From positions 62,001 to 126,000 of the forward strand of contig JBCCGK010000005.1 of assembly GCA_039029315.1 (NCBI GenBank): a DNA stretch of 64,000 nucleotides, read 5' to 3'. The position numbers were made by a program, and so were the translations under genes. The notes beneath the pieces were generated by a model, which was given only the letters and a program-made list of their open reading frames with translations, did no database searches and was not told the origin of the DNA. Shown here piece after piece: positions 27,486-36,400 of this stretch. How positions within the stretch are numbered: the first letter of the stretch is position 1; every line of letters begins with the position of its first letter. Source of the DNA: JBCCCJ01 sp039029315 (GTDB lineage: Bacteria > Bacteroidota > Bacteroidia > J057).

Positions 27486-28307
27486 TTACCAGGCTGTCCA
27501 ACCTCCTTCCACCAGAAGATTGTGTCCCGTTACATAGGTAGAAGCATCCGATAAGAGGAACACCAATGCTGGCGCTACTTCATGATTATAACTCATCCTT
27601 TTCAGGGGAGTGAAACGGGCAAAATTCTCTTCAAACTGATCCTCATGGTGGTTCCAGACTCCATGAGGTGTGATTTGATTGACACGAATTCCCTTGTGCG
27701 CCCAGTAGGTTGCCAAATATTGAGACAATGCCTGAACCCCACCTTTGGAGGCAGAATAAGCAGCAGGACATCCCATGTTGGTACCTTCGTACAGATTTTG
27801 GTTCGGGGCAACGACGCTATAGGTCGAAGGAATATTGACAATGGCTCCCCTGCCTTGATTGGCCATCCAGCTTCCAATGATCTGACAACTGAGAAAAGTG
27901 CCTTTCAAATTGGTATTGACAACGGCATCCCAGTTTTCTTCAGTATACTCCTCAAATTGCTCAAAGAAGGCGTGGGTTTTGTTTTGATGTCCATTTACGA
28001 GACCATCTATGGTGCCAAATTCTTCCAGCACAGCATCTTTGAGAGCAATGACAGAGGCTTTGTTGCCAACATCTACAGATACACCAAGCATCTTCCGTTG
28101 ATACCTTTCTGACAATTCAGCAGCTTTCTGTGCGGGTTCGCTGGCAGGAATGTCTGCCAGGACTACATGCGCACCATATTGTGCACATGCTTCTGCAAAG
28201 GCTCTTCCGATCAGTCCACAGGCTCCTGTCAGAATAATGACCTTTCCATCAAGATCAAATTTCTCTTTGAAGTTGATCTGAGAAGGATCGGTAGTTCGGC
28301 TAATCAT
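27486..28307 (-). CDS. PtmA-like SDR oxidoreductase
   Basis: A 273-residue classical short-chain dehydrogenase. KVIILTGACGLIGRAFAEA is a T-G-x-x-x-G-x-G variant (TGACGLIG), NIPSTYSVVAP holds the Ser, and YSASKGGVQALSQYLATYWAHKGIRVNQITPHGVWN carries YxxxK. The end TGHNLLVEGGWTAW is typical. The combination of GLIG, YxxSKGGV, LATYWA and VEGGWTAW matches the SDRs found in legionaminic/pseudaminic flagellin-glycan islands (PtmA-like), proposed there to act in precursor formation. It lies 6 nt after the class III aminotransferase gene, so the two may act in sequence: ketone formation, then amination, or the reverse. Substrate unknown. Confidence 0.82.
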   Translation of the reverse strand: MISRTTDPSQINFKEKFDLDGKVIILTGACGLIGRAFAEACAQYGAHVVLADIPASEPAQKAAELSERYQRKMLGVSVDVGNKASVIALKDAVLEEFGTIDGLVNGHQNKTHAFFEQFEEYTEENWDAVVNTNLKGTFLSCQIIGSWMANQGRGAIVNIPSTYSVVAPNQNLYEGTNMGCPAAYSASKGGVQALSQYLATYWAHKGIRVNQITPHGVWNHHEDQFEENFARFTPLKRMSYNHEVAPALVFLLSDASTYVTGHNLLVEGGWTAW

Positions 28308-28313
28308 ATCTGT

Positions 28314-29666
28314 TTATGTTAATCGTTTGAATCCAGAATGACAGACAGGGCCTTCCAGGTATTGCTCCCAGGAATTGCCACTGCTGATAATCGAAGAGAG
28401 ACGACCAAAGACATCTTTCATCGCTTCGAGATAGGAATCGATGACTTCATCTGTATGTGCACAAGAAGCATAAAGAGCAGTAGAGGCAAGAAATCCTTTC
28501 TTCAGCATTTCTTGCACAAAGAAGGTTTTCATTTCGAGTGGATGATCATGCTGAAAGGCAAAAGCACTGATGGCTGGCAATCCCATGACCTTGATATCTA
28601 GTCCTGTAGCAGTTGCTGCTTCTTTCCAGCCACTCTGAACCTTTTTGCCAATCCTGATGATCTGCGCAGGAGAATCGATTTGCTGCATCTTGCGGATGGT
28701 CGCAATCGTTGCTGCTGGTCCGACACGATCTGTCCAGCACAATGAGCTGATAAAACTGCCCTGAGCCGCTTCCATGACATTGGCTACCCCAATCAAAGCT
28801 GCCATTGGATACCCATTGCTGAGTGCCTTGCCAAATACTGCGATATCAGGAATGACATCAAATCTGAGGTGTGCCCCGCCAACATTCATTCTGAATCCTG
28901 CGGTGATTTCATCCATGATCAGGACGATCCCTTTTTCTCTGGTAACCTCTCTGACCGTCTCCAAAAATCCATCTTCCGGGAGAAAATTTCGAACTGACTC
29001 CAGACAAACTGCTCCCAACTCCTCTCCATGCTTGTTGATGAGTTCAAGGAATCCTTCTGTATCATTGTATGTAAACGGCATGGCAGTATCCAGCAAGGCT
29101 CTGGGAACACCACTTGGTTCCAATCCAGGGATCAAATGGCCATTCTTGAGCTTGTCTTCAGCCAAATTGGCAGAGATATACCAGTCATGCCAGCCATGAT
29201 AGCCACAAAAGAGAACCTTGTCCTTGCCTGTGTGGGCACGTGCAATCCGAACAGCAATGGCCATCGCTTCTCCACCGGTTCTGGCGTATCGGACCATATC
29301 TGCCCAGGGATGAATGTTCAGCAGTAGTTCTGCCAGCTCTACTTCTTCAGGAGCATTGAGAGTAGTATTGCTCCCCTTCTGAATACTTTGAATCACCGCC
29401 TGATCGACATCCGGGTCACAATAGCCAAGAATATTGGCGCCTACTCCCATATAGGCTGTGTCATAATAATGTGTTCCGTCCAGATCCCAGATATCACAAC
29501 CGGAAGCCTTGGAATAGTAGGCTGGCCAAAGGTCTGGCAAGAACATTTCTGGTCTTTTGGACAGGAGTTGGGTTCCGCCAGGAATCAGGGTTTTTGCTTT
29601 TGCGTACAAAGCCTGAGATTTGCCAGGGAGAATTTTTTCAGTTGGTTTATTTAACGATTCTGTCAT
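28314..29666 (-). CDS. Class III PLP aminotransferase (HemL-like fold)
   Basis: A 450-residue aminotransferase related to glutamate-1-semialdehyde aminomutases. Key stretches are YARTGGEAMAIAVRIARAHTGKDKVLFCGYHGWHDW (cofactor phosphate and ring contacts), VLIMDEITAGFR (the PLP Asp) and DIAVFGKALSNGYPMAAL (the Schiff-base Lys). A true hemL would be a single housekeeping gene; here it sits among a NeuB synthase, a CMP-sugar synthetase, an SDR and a GNAT. A sugar-modifying role is therefore likely, for example adding an amino group to a nonulosonate or a side-chain precursor. The start overlaps the cytidylyltransferase end by 20 nt. It is distinct from the DegT-type PseC and LegC enzymes at 39.6-42.6 kb. 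Confidence 0.83.
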   Translation of the reverse strand: MTESLNKPTEKILPGKSQALYAKAKTLIPGGTQLLSKRPEMFLPDLWPAYYSKASGCDIWDLDGTHYYDTAYMGVGANILGYCDPDVDQAVIQSIQKGSNTTLNAPEEVELAELLLNIHPWADMVRYARTGGEAMAIAVRIARAHTGKDKVLFCGYHGWHDWYISANLAEDKLKNGHLIPGLEPSGVPRALLDTAMPFTYNDTEGFLELINKHGEELGAVCLESVRNFLPEDGFLETVREVTREKGIVLIMDEITAGFRMNVGGAHLRFDVIPDIAVFGKALSNGYPMAALIGVANVMEAAQGSFISSLCWTDRVGPAATIATIRKMQQIDSPAQIIRIGKKVQSGWKEAATATGLDIKVMGLPAISAFAFQHDHPLEMKTFFVQEMLKKGFLASTALYASCAHTDEVIDSYLEAMKDVFGRLSSIISSGNSWEQYLEGPVCHSGFKRLT

Positions 29667-30411
29667 TATCGAGAGATTTTTGATAGCCTGCGTTGATGAT
29701 ACTTTCCTGGTTGTATTCGAGGATTTCAGGATGTGCTTTCAGGACATCTACTACTTCTTCTATGGAGAAATCCGCCTGATCTGTCAGATGTTCAAAGATG
29801 GCCGATACAGCTTTGAAGTCTGCGGGAGTGTCTACAGATAACTTGAATTGATACTCGGGATGACTTTTCTTCCACTCACATCGGAATTTTCCTGACTGCT
29901 TGATGAAGGGGGTGACATGCTCCCGTTCGGACAGGAGTTTGGCTTCTTTCCAGGCAGTTTCCAGCGAGTTGAAGGAAAATACTTCTACATCAAATCCATC
30001 TTCCAGAAAGTCGGGTTCATTATTGGAGTTGGAAAAATAATCCACCCCTCTTTTCTTGTATTCACGAATGCCAAAATCCACCACCTTTCCACTGTGCAAT
30101 GGACAATCAGAGGTCATTCGGACAAGGGTTTCTGGACGAGCAGGGAGGGAGATGGCCGCTTGATAAAACCGATCCAGAACATCCCATTCGCTTCCCCGGA
30201 ATACAGGAATATTTCTTTCCTTGCAAAAGGTTTCCAATTCATCATCTTGTTGCTCAGTAGAAGTAACAATGATGACCTGATCGAGAAGGGTTGCTGTAGA
30301 CACTCGATGGTAGATATGTTCGAGTATTGTTCGGGATCCCATTGTTTTCAGGACTTTTCCTGCTAATCGGGTCGAACCCATGCGCGCTTGAATCAAACCA
30401 ATAGTGGACAT
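29647..30411 (-). CDS. SpsF-type cytidylyltransferase
   Basis: A 254-residue nucleotidyltransferase beginning MSTIGLIQARMGSTRLAGKVL, the L-x-A-R-x-x-S-x-R-L-x-x-K signature of CMP-sugar synthetases. LVRMTSDCPLHSGKVVDFGI supplies the metal-binding Asp. The shape (QARMGSTRLPGKVL... TSDCP) matches SpsF/COG1861 rather than NeuA. Such enzymes are found beside NeuB-type synthases and are thought to activate nonulosonates or related acids as CMP-sugars. The C-terminal tail overlaps the aminotransferase start by 20 nt. It is the best candidate in the window for the activating step after NeuB. Confidence 0.85.
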   Translation of the reverse strand: MSTIGLIQARMGSTRLAGKVLKTMGSRTILEHIYHRVSTATLLDQVIIVTSTEQQDDELETFCKERNIPVFRGSEWDVLDRFYQAAISLPARPETLVRMTSDCPLHSGKVVDFGIREYKKRGVDYFSNSNNEPDFLEDGFDVEVFSFNSLETAWKEAKLLSEREHVTPFIKQSGKFRCEWKKSHPEYQFKLSVDTPADFKAVSAIFEHLTDQADFSIEEVVDVLKAHPEILEYNQESIINAGYQKSLDNDRIVK

Positions 30412-30426
30412 AGAATTTGTAGGAAT

Positions 30427-30963
30427 TCAATTGTTTATGGTGGGTGAAAATAGACTCATGAATAGTTTGTCGTGATAGGCGCCATCTGCATATATGTGTT
30501 GACTCAAGCAGCCTTCTGTCTGGAAGCCAAGATTTTGGTAGGTCTTGATAGCTGCCGGATTGTTTTGATAGACAGCTAACCAAACCTTGCGCATATTGAG
30601 TCTTCCAAAGGCATAGTTAATCAGTAATTGACAGCTTTCCTGCCCATACCGTTTGCCGCGAGTCTGTTTGTCTCCAATCATCAATCCCAGCTCACAGGTC
30701 CGTGCAATCCAGTCAAAATTGTGCAATTTGATATTCCCAATATGTCTCTGGCTTGCCTTCTCGATGATAGCCATCATCACAGTTCCGGGGCTATTTTGCA
30801 TGGCACGGATGTAGGCAAGCAATTCCTCCATGGTAGACGGATATTTTCCTGCTTCCAATCCTTTGGTAATCTCAGGATCATTGATCCATGCCAGATAAGT
30901 ATCTGTCGCATCTGTTTCTGTAAGTGCCCGGAGGGCCAGACGTTCACTTTCTAAAAAAATCAT
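30427..30963 (-). CDS. GNAT acetyltransferase (RimJ/RimL-like)
   Basis: A 178-residue GNAT. It has the acetyl-CoA loop in KQTRGKRYGQESCQLLINYAF (Q/R-x-x-G-x-G/A type, here T-R-G-K-R-Y-G-Q), then LNMRKVWLAVYQNNPAAIKTYQNLGFQTEG, the conserved C-terminal block. It lies 15 nt before the cytidylyltransferase gene and 8 nt after a GT2 gene. In nonulosonate pathways a GNAT (PseH, or an equivalent) acetylates the 4-amino group of an intermediate. That is the inferred role here; a protein N-acetyltransferase is the alternative. Confidence 0.8.
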   Translation of the reverse strand: MIFLESERLALRALTETDATDTYLAWINDPEITKGLEAGKYPSTMEELLAYIRAMQNSPGTVMMAIIEKASQRHIGNIKLHNFDWIARTCELGLMIGDKQTRGKRYGQESCQLLINYAFGRLNMRKVWLAVYQNNPAAIKTYQNLGFQTEGCLSQHIYADGAYHDKLFMSLFSPTINN

Positions 30964-30971
30964 ACCTTCTG

Positions 30972-31619
30972 TCAGGAATGTTTTGTTTTGAGTACATCGG
31001 CATAGTGATCCATTACCTCTTCCTGATTGGTGAGATTGGAATCATGTCGGCGGTATCGGTAGAGGGGGAGATTGATTCGCTGAATGGAATATTTCTGCAA
31101 ATACCGGATTCGAAAGTCCTCATCCTCTCTTGCCTTGAAATTCTTGTCGTATAGACCCACATCAAAAAAGAAATCCTTGCGGTACATGATGCCGCAAGCA
31201 ATAGGGTCTTCGTCTACTGAATAGACTTTCAGATGTTGTTCCCCCTCATTGACAGTAACATAATCTACCGCAACTGCATCAATGTCTTTGTTCAAGGACA
31301 AAAAATTGTATTCCATCAACAACATATCCCTGTGGATATAATCATCCGCATCGATAAATACCAGGAATTGACCAAATGCACGTCGGACACCTATATTTCT
31401 CGCTTCTGCAAGGCCGACATTCTCAGTCAGATTGATGGGGCGAAGGACATCGTCGTAATCTTTGAGGATCTCAGCCGTTTCATCTGTGCTGGCATCATTA
31501 ATGACGATGATTTCATATTTGCTTTTTTCGAGAGATTGATTGTACACGCTTCGGATAGCTCGATTGAGATAGCGAGCGTAATTGTAGCAGGTGATGATGA
31601 CAGAAACTTCCATATTCAA
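30972..31619 (-). CDS. Family 2 glycosyltransferase
   Basis: A 215-residue GT-A enzyme, short but complete for a minimal GT2 domain. It shows VSVIITCYNYARYLNRAIRS, IIVINDASTDET and FLVFIDADDYIHRD (DXD as D-A-D-D), and the C-terminal AREDEDFRIR (ED-E motif, catalytic base region). No membrane helices are visible. It is placed directly after the ABC flippase gene (36 bp gap) and before the GNAT gene. Substrate unknown. Confidence 0.88.
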   Translation of the reverse strand: MNMEVSVIITCYNYARYLNRAIRSVYNQSLEKSKYEIIVINDASTDETAEILKDYDDVLRPINLTENVGLAEARNIGVRRAFGQFLVFIDADDYIHRDMLLMEYNFLSLNKDIDAVAVDYVTVNEGEQHLKVYSVDEDPIACGIMYRKDFFFDVGLYDKNFKAREDEDFRIRYLQKYSIQRINLPLYRYRRHDSNLTNQEEVMDHYADVLKTKHS

Positions 31620-31655
31620 TGGTGGATGGTTTGGGTAAATAGGAGCATAATGGCA

Positions 31656-33449
31656 CTAGGGGGATTCTTGAATCAATCCAAGTTTTTCTTTAATCAAGTC
31701 TTCATACTGATATTCGTTGATGATCTTTCCGTTTGCTAATTCGAATATTCGATCACAGCCCTGTAATGTGGTAAATCTGTGAGCGATCAGGAAAATGGTC
31801 CGCCCTGTTTTGGCCAGGGAATCTATCGACTCTGTGATCATACGCTCTGTTTCTGGATCAAGGGCACTGGTGGCTTCATCAAAAATAAAGACACTCGCGT
31901 CCTTATATAAGGCCCTGGCAATGGCAACTCTTTGACGCTGTCCGCCGGATAATTTTGACCCAAATTCTCCCATAGGGGTGTGAATGCCCTGTGGTAATTC
32001 TGAAACAAACTCCCACAATTGGGCTTGTTTGAGAGCAGTTTCAGCCTTTTGGAGATCAGCTTCCTCTGATGGCAACCCAAATGCTACATTTTCCAACATG
32101 CTGCCATCCATGACATAGACTTGCTGTTGGACAAAGCCGAGATTGGCTATCCACGCATCCTTGTTTTGGGCCGTAATTGGAACGCCGTCTATTTTGATAC
32201 AGCCGTTATTTTCTGCATATAACCTGAGCAAAATGCGCATCAAAGTAGTCTTGCCTGAGCCAGACCCTCCAACCAGGCCAATTTGTTGTCCTTTTTTGAC
32301 AACGAAATTGATATCTGACAGCACTGCATGTTGCCCATCTTCGAAGGTGAACTGTATGCCCTCAAAGGCAATCGTATGCTCAAATGGCATTGGAGGCAGA
32401 TATTCTGGCGGAAGTCCAAGCTTGATTCCGTGCAATTCTTCCAACACATCCAGGGTATACATATGGCTCTTGATCGATACCAAAGCAGAAAGCATTCGGT
32501 TCATTGATGGCATGATTCGATAGGCCGCCGCTGCAAATAAACTTAAGAGGATCAGGAGTTCATTTTTTCCTTCAGCAAAAAAGATGCTGTACACAAAGAC
32601 AATCACGATCCCGAGTATGGCTATGAGTTCATTGACCTTGGCTGGCAACAAGCCCATGAAGGCATGAAGCTTGACAAGGTGATTTTCCCGGATCTTATTG
32701 TGCATGAAGCTATCCAGAAAATACCTGGACTTATTGAAAATATGGATATCTATATATCCCTGAATGGTCTCATTGATCAACGCGATGAGCTTGGGCGCTA
32801 TGACTTTGCGCTCTTCACTGATCTTTTGAGCATGCTTTCGGGTAAGCTTATAGATCACAAAAAAAGCAAAGCCCATGACAAGCCCGAGAATGACGATCAA
32901 CTGAAAATTATACGCTGCAATCCCTACAAGGATGATCAGAACCACCACAATTTCTGACAGGAAATTGCAGATGGGGATCATGACACTTTGAGCAAAAATT
33001 GTAGGGATGTTTCTGACATTGGTAATATAATTTCCAGAATCGATATTCTTGACCAATTGATATCCTTTCTGGATGTACAGCATGTACTTCTGCCTGGATA
33101 AATCTGTCGCGAGATTGGTAGAAAATCGGGCCTGAAGATAGATCATCGCCAGACCATAGACATTTTTCATCAAAAACAGACCAAAAATCGCCAGTACCAG
33201 AAATAGAAGAAATTCATTTGGACTCTGGAATCCCAAACCCACATAGACAGCGTTCAAGAGGTCGTTTTCCTGAAGAATCTCCGGCTTCATTGCTACGGTG
33301 ATGAGCGGAAGAATCGTTGCCAGTCCCAGGACATCCAACAAAGCATTGACAAGAATCCCGATCAAAAGCATGATGCCGCCTTTCCGCTGTTTGGGATTCA
33401 GGAGTTTGTTGATCCTGTTGATGGTAATGGTAATGAGCCCGGTTTTCAT
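31656..33449 (-). CDS. ABC exporter (PglK/MsbA-like flippase)
   Basis: A 597-residue half-transporter with about six membrane helices (for example GGIMLLIGILVNALLDVLGLATILPL and LVVIVLGLVMGF-like segments) fused to an ATPase domain. The Walker A is GLVGGSGSGKTTLMRIL, the signature KLSGGQRQRVAIARAL, the Walker B VFIFDEATSALD and the switch His is in FLIAHRFTTL. The long periplasmic-side helices and N-terminus resemble PglK, which flips lipid-linked oligosaccharides. No Wzx homologue is seen in the window, so this is the best flippase candidate. It works as a homodimer in the inner membrane. Confidence 0.88.
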   Translation of the reverse strand: MKTGLITITINRINKLLNPKQRKGGIMLLIGILVNALLDVLGLATILPLITVAMKPEILQENDLLNAVYVGLGFQSPNEFLLFLVLAIFGLFLMKNVYGLAMIYLQARFSTNLATDLSRQKYMLYIQKGYQLVKNIDSGNYITNVRNIPTIFAQSVMIPICNFLSEIVVVLIILVGIAAYNFQLIVILGLVMGFAFFVIYKLTRKHAQKISEERKVIAPKLIALINETIQGYIDIHIFNKSRYFLDSFMHNKIRENHLVKLHAFMGLLPAKVNELIAILGIVIVFVYSIFFAEGKNELLILLSLFAAAAYRIMPSMNRMLSALVSIKSHMYTLDVLEELHGIKLGLPPEYLPPMPFEHTIAFEGIQFTFEDGQHAVLSDINFVVKKGQQIGLVGGSGSGKTTLMRILLRLYAENNGCIKIDGVPITAQNKDAWIANLGFVQQQVYVMDGSMLENVAFGLPSEEADLQKAETALKQAQLWEFVSELPQGIHTPMGEFGSKLSGGQRQRVAIARALYKDASVFIFDEATSALDPETERMITESIDSLAKTGRTIFLIAHRFTTLQGCDRIFELANGKIINEYQYEDLIKEKLGLIQESP

Positions 33450-33459
33450 TCTGGTAATA

Positions 33460-36400
33460 TCAGCGAATCATGAGTTTGTGAATGGTAAATCCCTCTTCTG
33501 TTTGCACCTTTAGTTGATACAAGCCTTGAGAGACAGAAGGAATGGAAAGTACCTCTATATGATTGGGATCAAGCAAAAAGATCTGCTTGTTCAGAACAGC
33601 GCGTCCCCTCATATCCAGTAGCTGAAAAGACACATGACCAGATGGCACCTGTTCGAAGCGGACAAATACATGATCTGAGACAGGATTGGGATAGGTCCGA
33701 ATCGTACCTGTATTCAGAAGCGCATCTGCCGAGGTCAGGCTGGTAATGTGAATGGTCGAATAAAAGGTGTCAGATCCACAGTTATTCAAGATATCAATGA
33801 GGATCAATCGAACTGTATACATCCCTGTATCCTGATAGGTGTGAACCGGAGAACTTAAATTGCTGGTATTGCCATCTCCAAAATCCCAGAAATTGCTACC
33901 AAGAGATGACAAATTTTCGAAGAATATGGTGGCGCCGTTGGAATTATAGACAAACTCAGCAGTTGGAGAAGGAGTTATGAAAACACTGATTTCATCAGTA
34001 GTTGTACAGCCAAATTCATTGGTGACATCGACTGAAATGATCCCGACCGTATAGATAGAGATCATCTGGGTCGTATCACCTGTACTCCACAAAAAGGAAT
34101 TGCCTGGATTTCCAGCATCTAATACCGCACTATCGCACTCAGAGAAATCCATTCCCAAATCTACCATAGGAAAATCTGCAAAGCCACTGACCACAATGGT
34201 ATCCTCCAGGACACAGCCCAAAGGTTCATTGACACGAACCCAATAGGTTCCAGGATTGATCAAGGGCAAATCGGGCGTCATAGCACCTGTATTCCACTCA
34301 AAGACTGAGGTGGAATCATATCCGGTAAACAGGGTTGTGCCACAGATAATGCCATCTTCTCCAAGATCCAGCGTTGGGATTTCGACTTCAATGGTATCCA
34401 CAGATACGCATCCCATATTGTCTGAGATCTCCACCCAATATTTTCCAGTCTCTCCTGCCTGAATGGAAGGAGTGACTGCTCCGGTATTCCAAATATGAGT
34501 AGCTGAGGGATTCAGGGTATTCAGGGTAACGGGGTCGCATGAATAAATATCATCTCCCAAATTCAAGGGGAGGGCGACTGTCACTGTTACAGGGATTCTA
34601 GGACTGATACAGACTTTCTGAACAATCTCCCAATCGAAAAAATAGTAATAGTTATTGGTTGCTCCATTGTTTGCCGCAGTCAGGCTGATCTGGTTGGGAA
34701 TCACATATGGATAGCTGATGTTGTTGAAGTAAAACGCCAGATTTCCACCAGTGATGTTTTTGGCAACAAGTCTGAATCCATTCCCTACAGGAAGGTCAAA
34801 ATATAATGGCACATTGGTACCAAGATCATCCTCAATGAAGACGAGCATAGAATCTAAGGGGATTCCTGCTGAATTTTCGAGCAGAACCAGGGCTTCAGTC
34901 GGTCCATCAGAATACATTTGGACAGATTTCAACACAAGTGGTTGGAAGACATCAAAACTGATGCCTCTGAGGCTTGGTTGGAATGCTGCCTGGGGAGGAC
35001 TGAAGTTTGCAATACCAACTTGATTGACCGTAGAATGGTTGATGGCTTCTACAAAAAGGGTGGTGGTGTCCTGAATGAATTGGAACAAACTATCACCTTC
35101 CAGGAGAAAATCTACATCTGACTGTCCTTCATACCACAAAAACTCATCTCCGCCACTCTGGGTTGTAAAAAACACCTCCCCATTGCCACAGACAGTGGTA
35201 TCAAATGGGATTGGGCTAAGAGGTTCGGGAACGAATTCAAGAAAAACAGTATCTCCCTTGACGCACGCCCCAATATTGGCGACTACAGAGAAGGTATCTG
35301 TCTGACTAACTGTGATCGAGGATGTCGTCGCACCTGTGTTCCACAAGTAGGAAGCACCTGGACTGCTTGCATCAAGCACAAAACTGTCCCCACAAATCGC
35401 TCGATCAAATCCCAGATTAAATTCCGGAGCTTCTAGGACGTTGATTTGCATGGGAGCCATAGGACTGGCACAAACTTTTTTGGTGACTGCCCAGTCAAAG
35501 AAATAAGTGTATCTGTCTGTGGCATTGGTAATGGAACCCGTCAGTGAGATGACACCGGGAATGTCAAAGGGATAGGCCGTTTGACCAAAAATCATCCCAA
35601 AGCCACCTGAGACATTTTCGCCTATCAATCTGAGTCCAGTTTCCGCAGGCAAGTCAAAAAAGAGGGGAACAATGGTTTCTGTGAAAGAGGTTTCGGTAAC
35701 ATGAATGGTGATCGAATCGAGAATGGTGCCGGAACTATTTTCCAGTTGTATACGCATAGATCCCGCTTGATTCGAGAATACCTTGATGCTTTTCAATAGA
35801 GCTGGTGTTATGACATCGAAAGTGATTCCTCTTGTGCCAATCACAAAAAACTGATCAGCTGACCCAAAATCTGGCAAGCCAACAGTGTCTATGGAAGCAT
35901 AGTTGTTGGCCTCAGCATATATCGTTGTAGAGTCCGGGACAAATAGGGAGATCTGATGACCAGAGGCGATCGGTCGGCTTGAAGCCGGATCATCATACCA
36001 TAGGACTTCTTCCGCAGTACTTAAGGCAGCGACATTGATGGAACCTGGCCCACAAATACTGGTGTCCGATACGGTCGGAGGGCCAGGAGTTGTTAAAATC
36101 TCTACAATGATGGTATCAGATTCTGAACAGTTGCCAACAGATGCTTCAACCGAAACCGTGTCAGTGGTTGTTACCACAATGGATGAGCCAGTAGCACCAG
36201 TACTCCAGAGATAGGTGGCACCTGTATTGCTTGCATCCAAAGTCAGGCTGCCTCCACAGAGTGCAGTGTCCAATCCCAAGTTGACCACGGGAGAAGGCAA
36301 TACATCAATCTGTACAGGAACTTGTGGACTGGCACAGATCTTTTTTGTGATTGCCCAATCAAAGAAATAGGTATATCGGTCTGTGTCATTACTTGTTGCA

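Noticed and set aside
28314..29666. Housekeeping glutamate-1-semialdehyde aminomutase (hemL)
   Set aside because: It is embedded between nonulosonate genes and overlaps the SpsF gene; no haem genes nearby. Not fully excluded.
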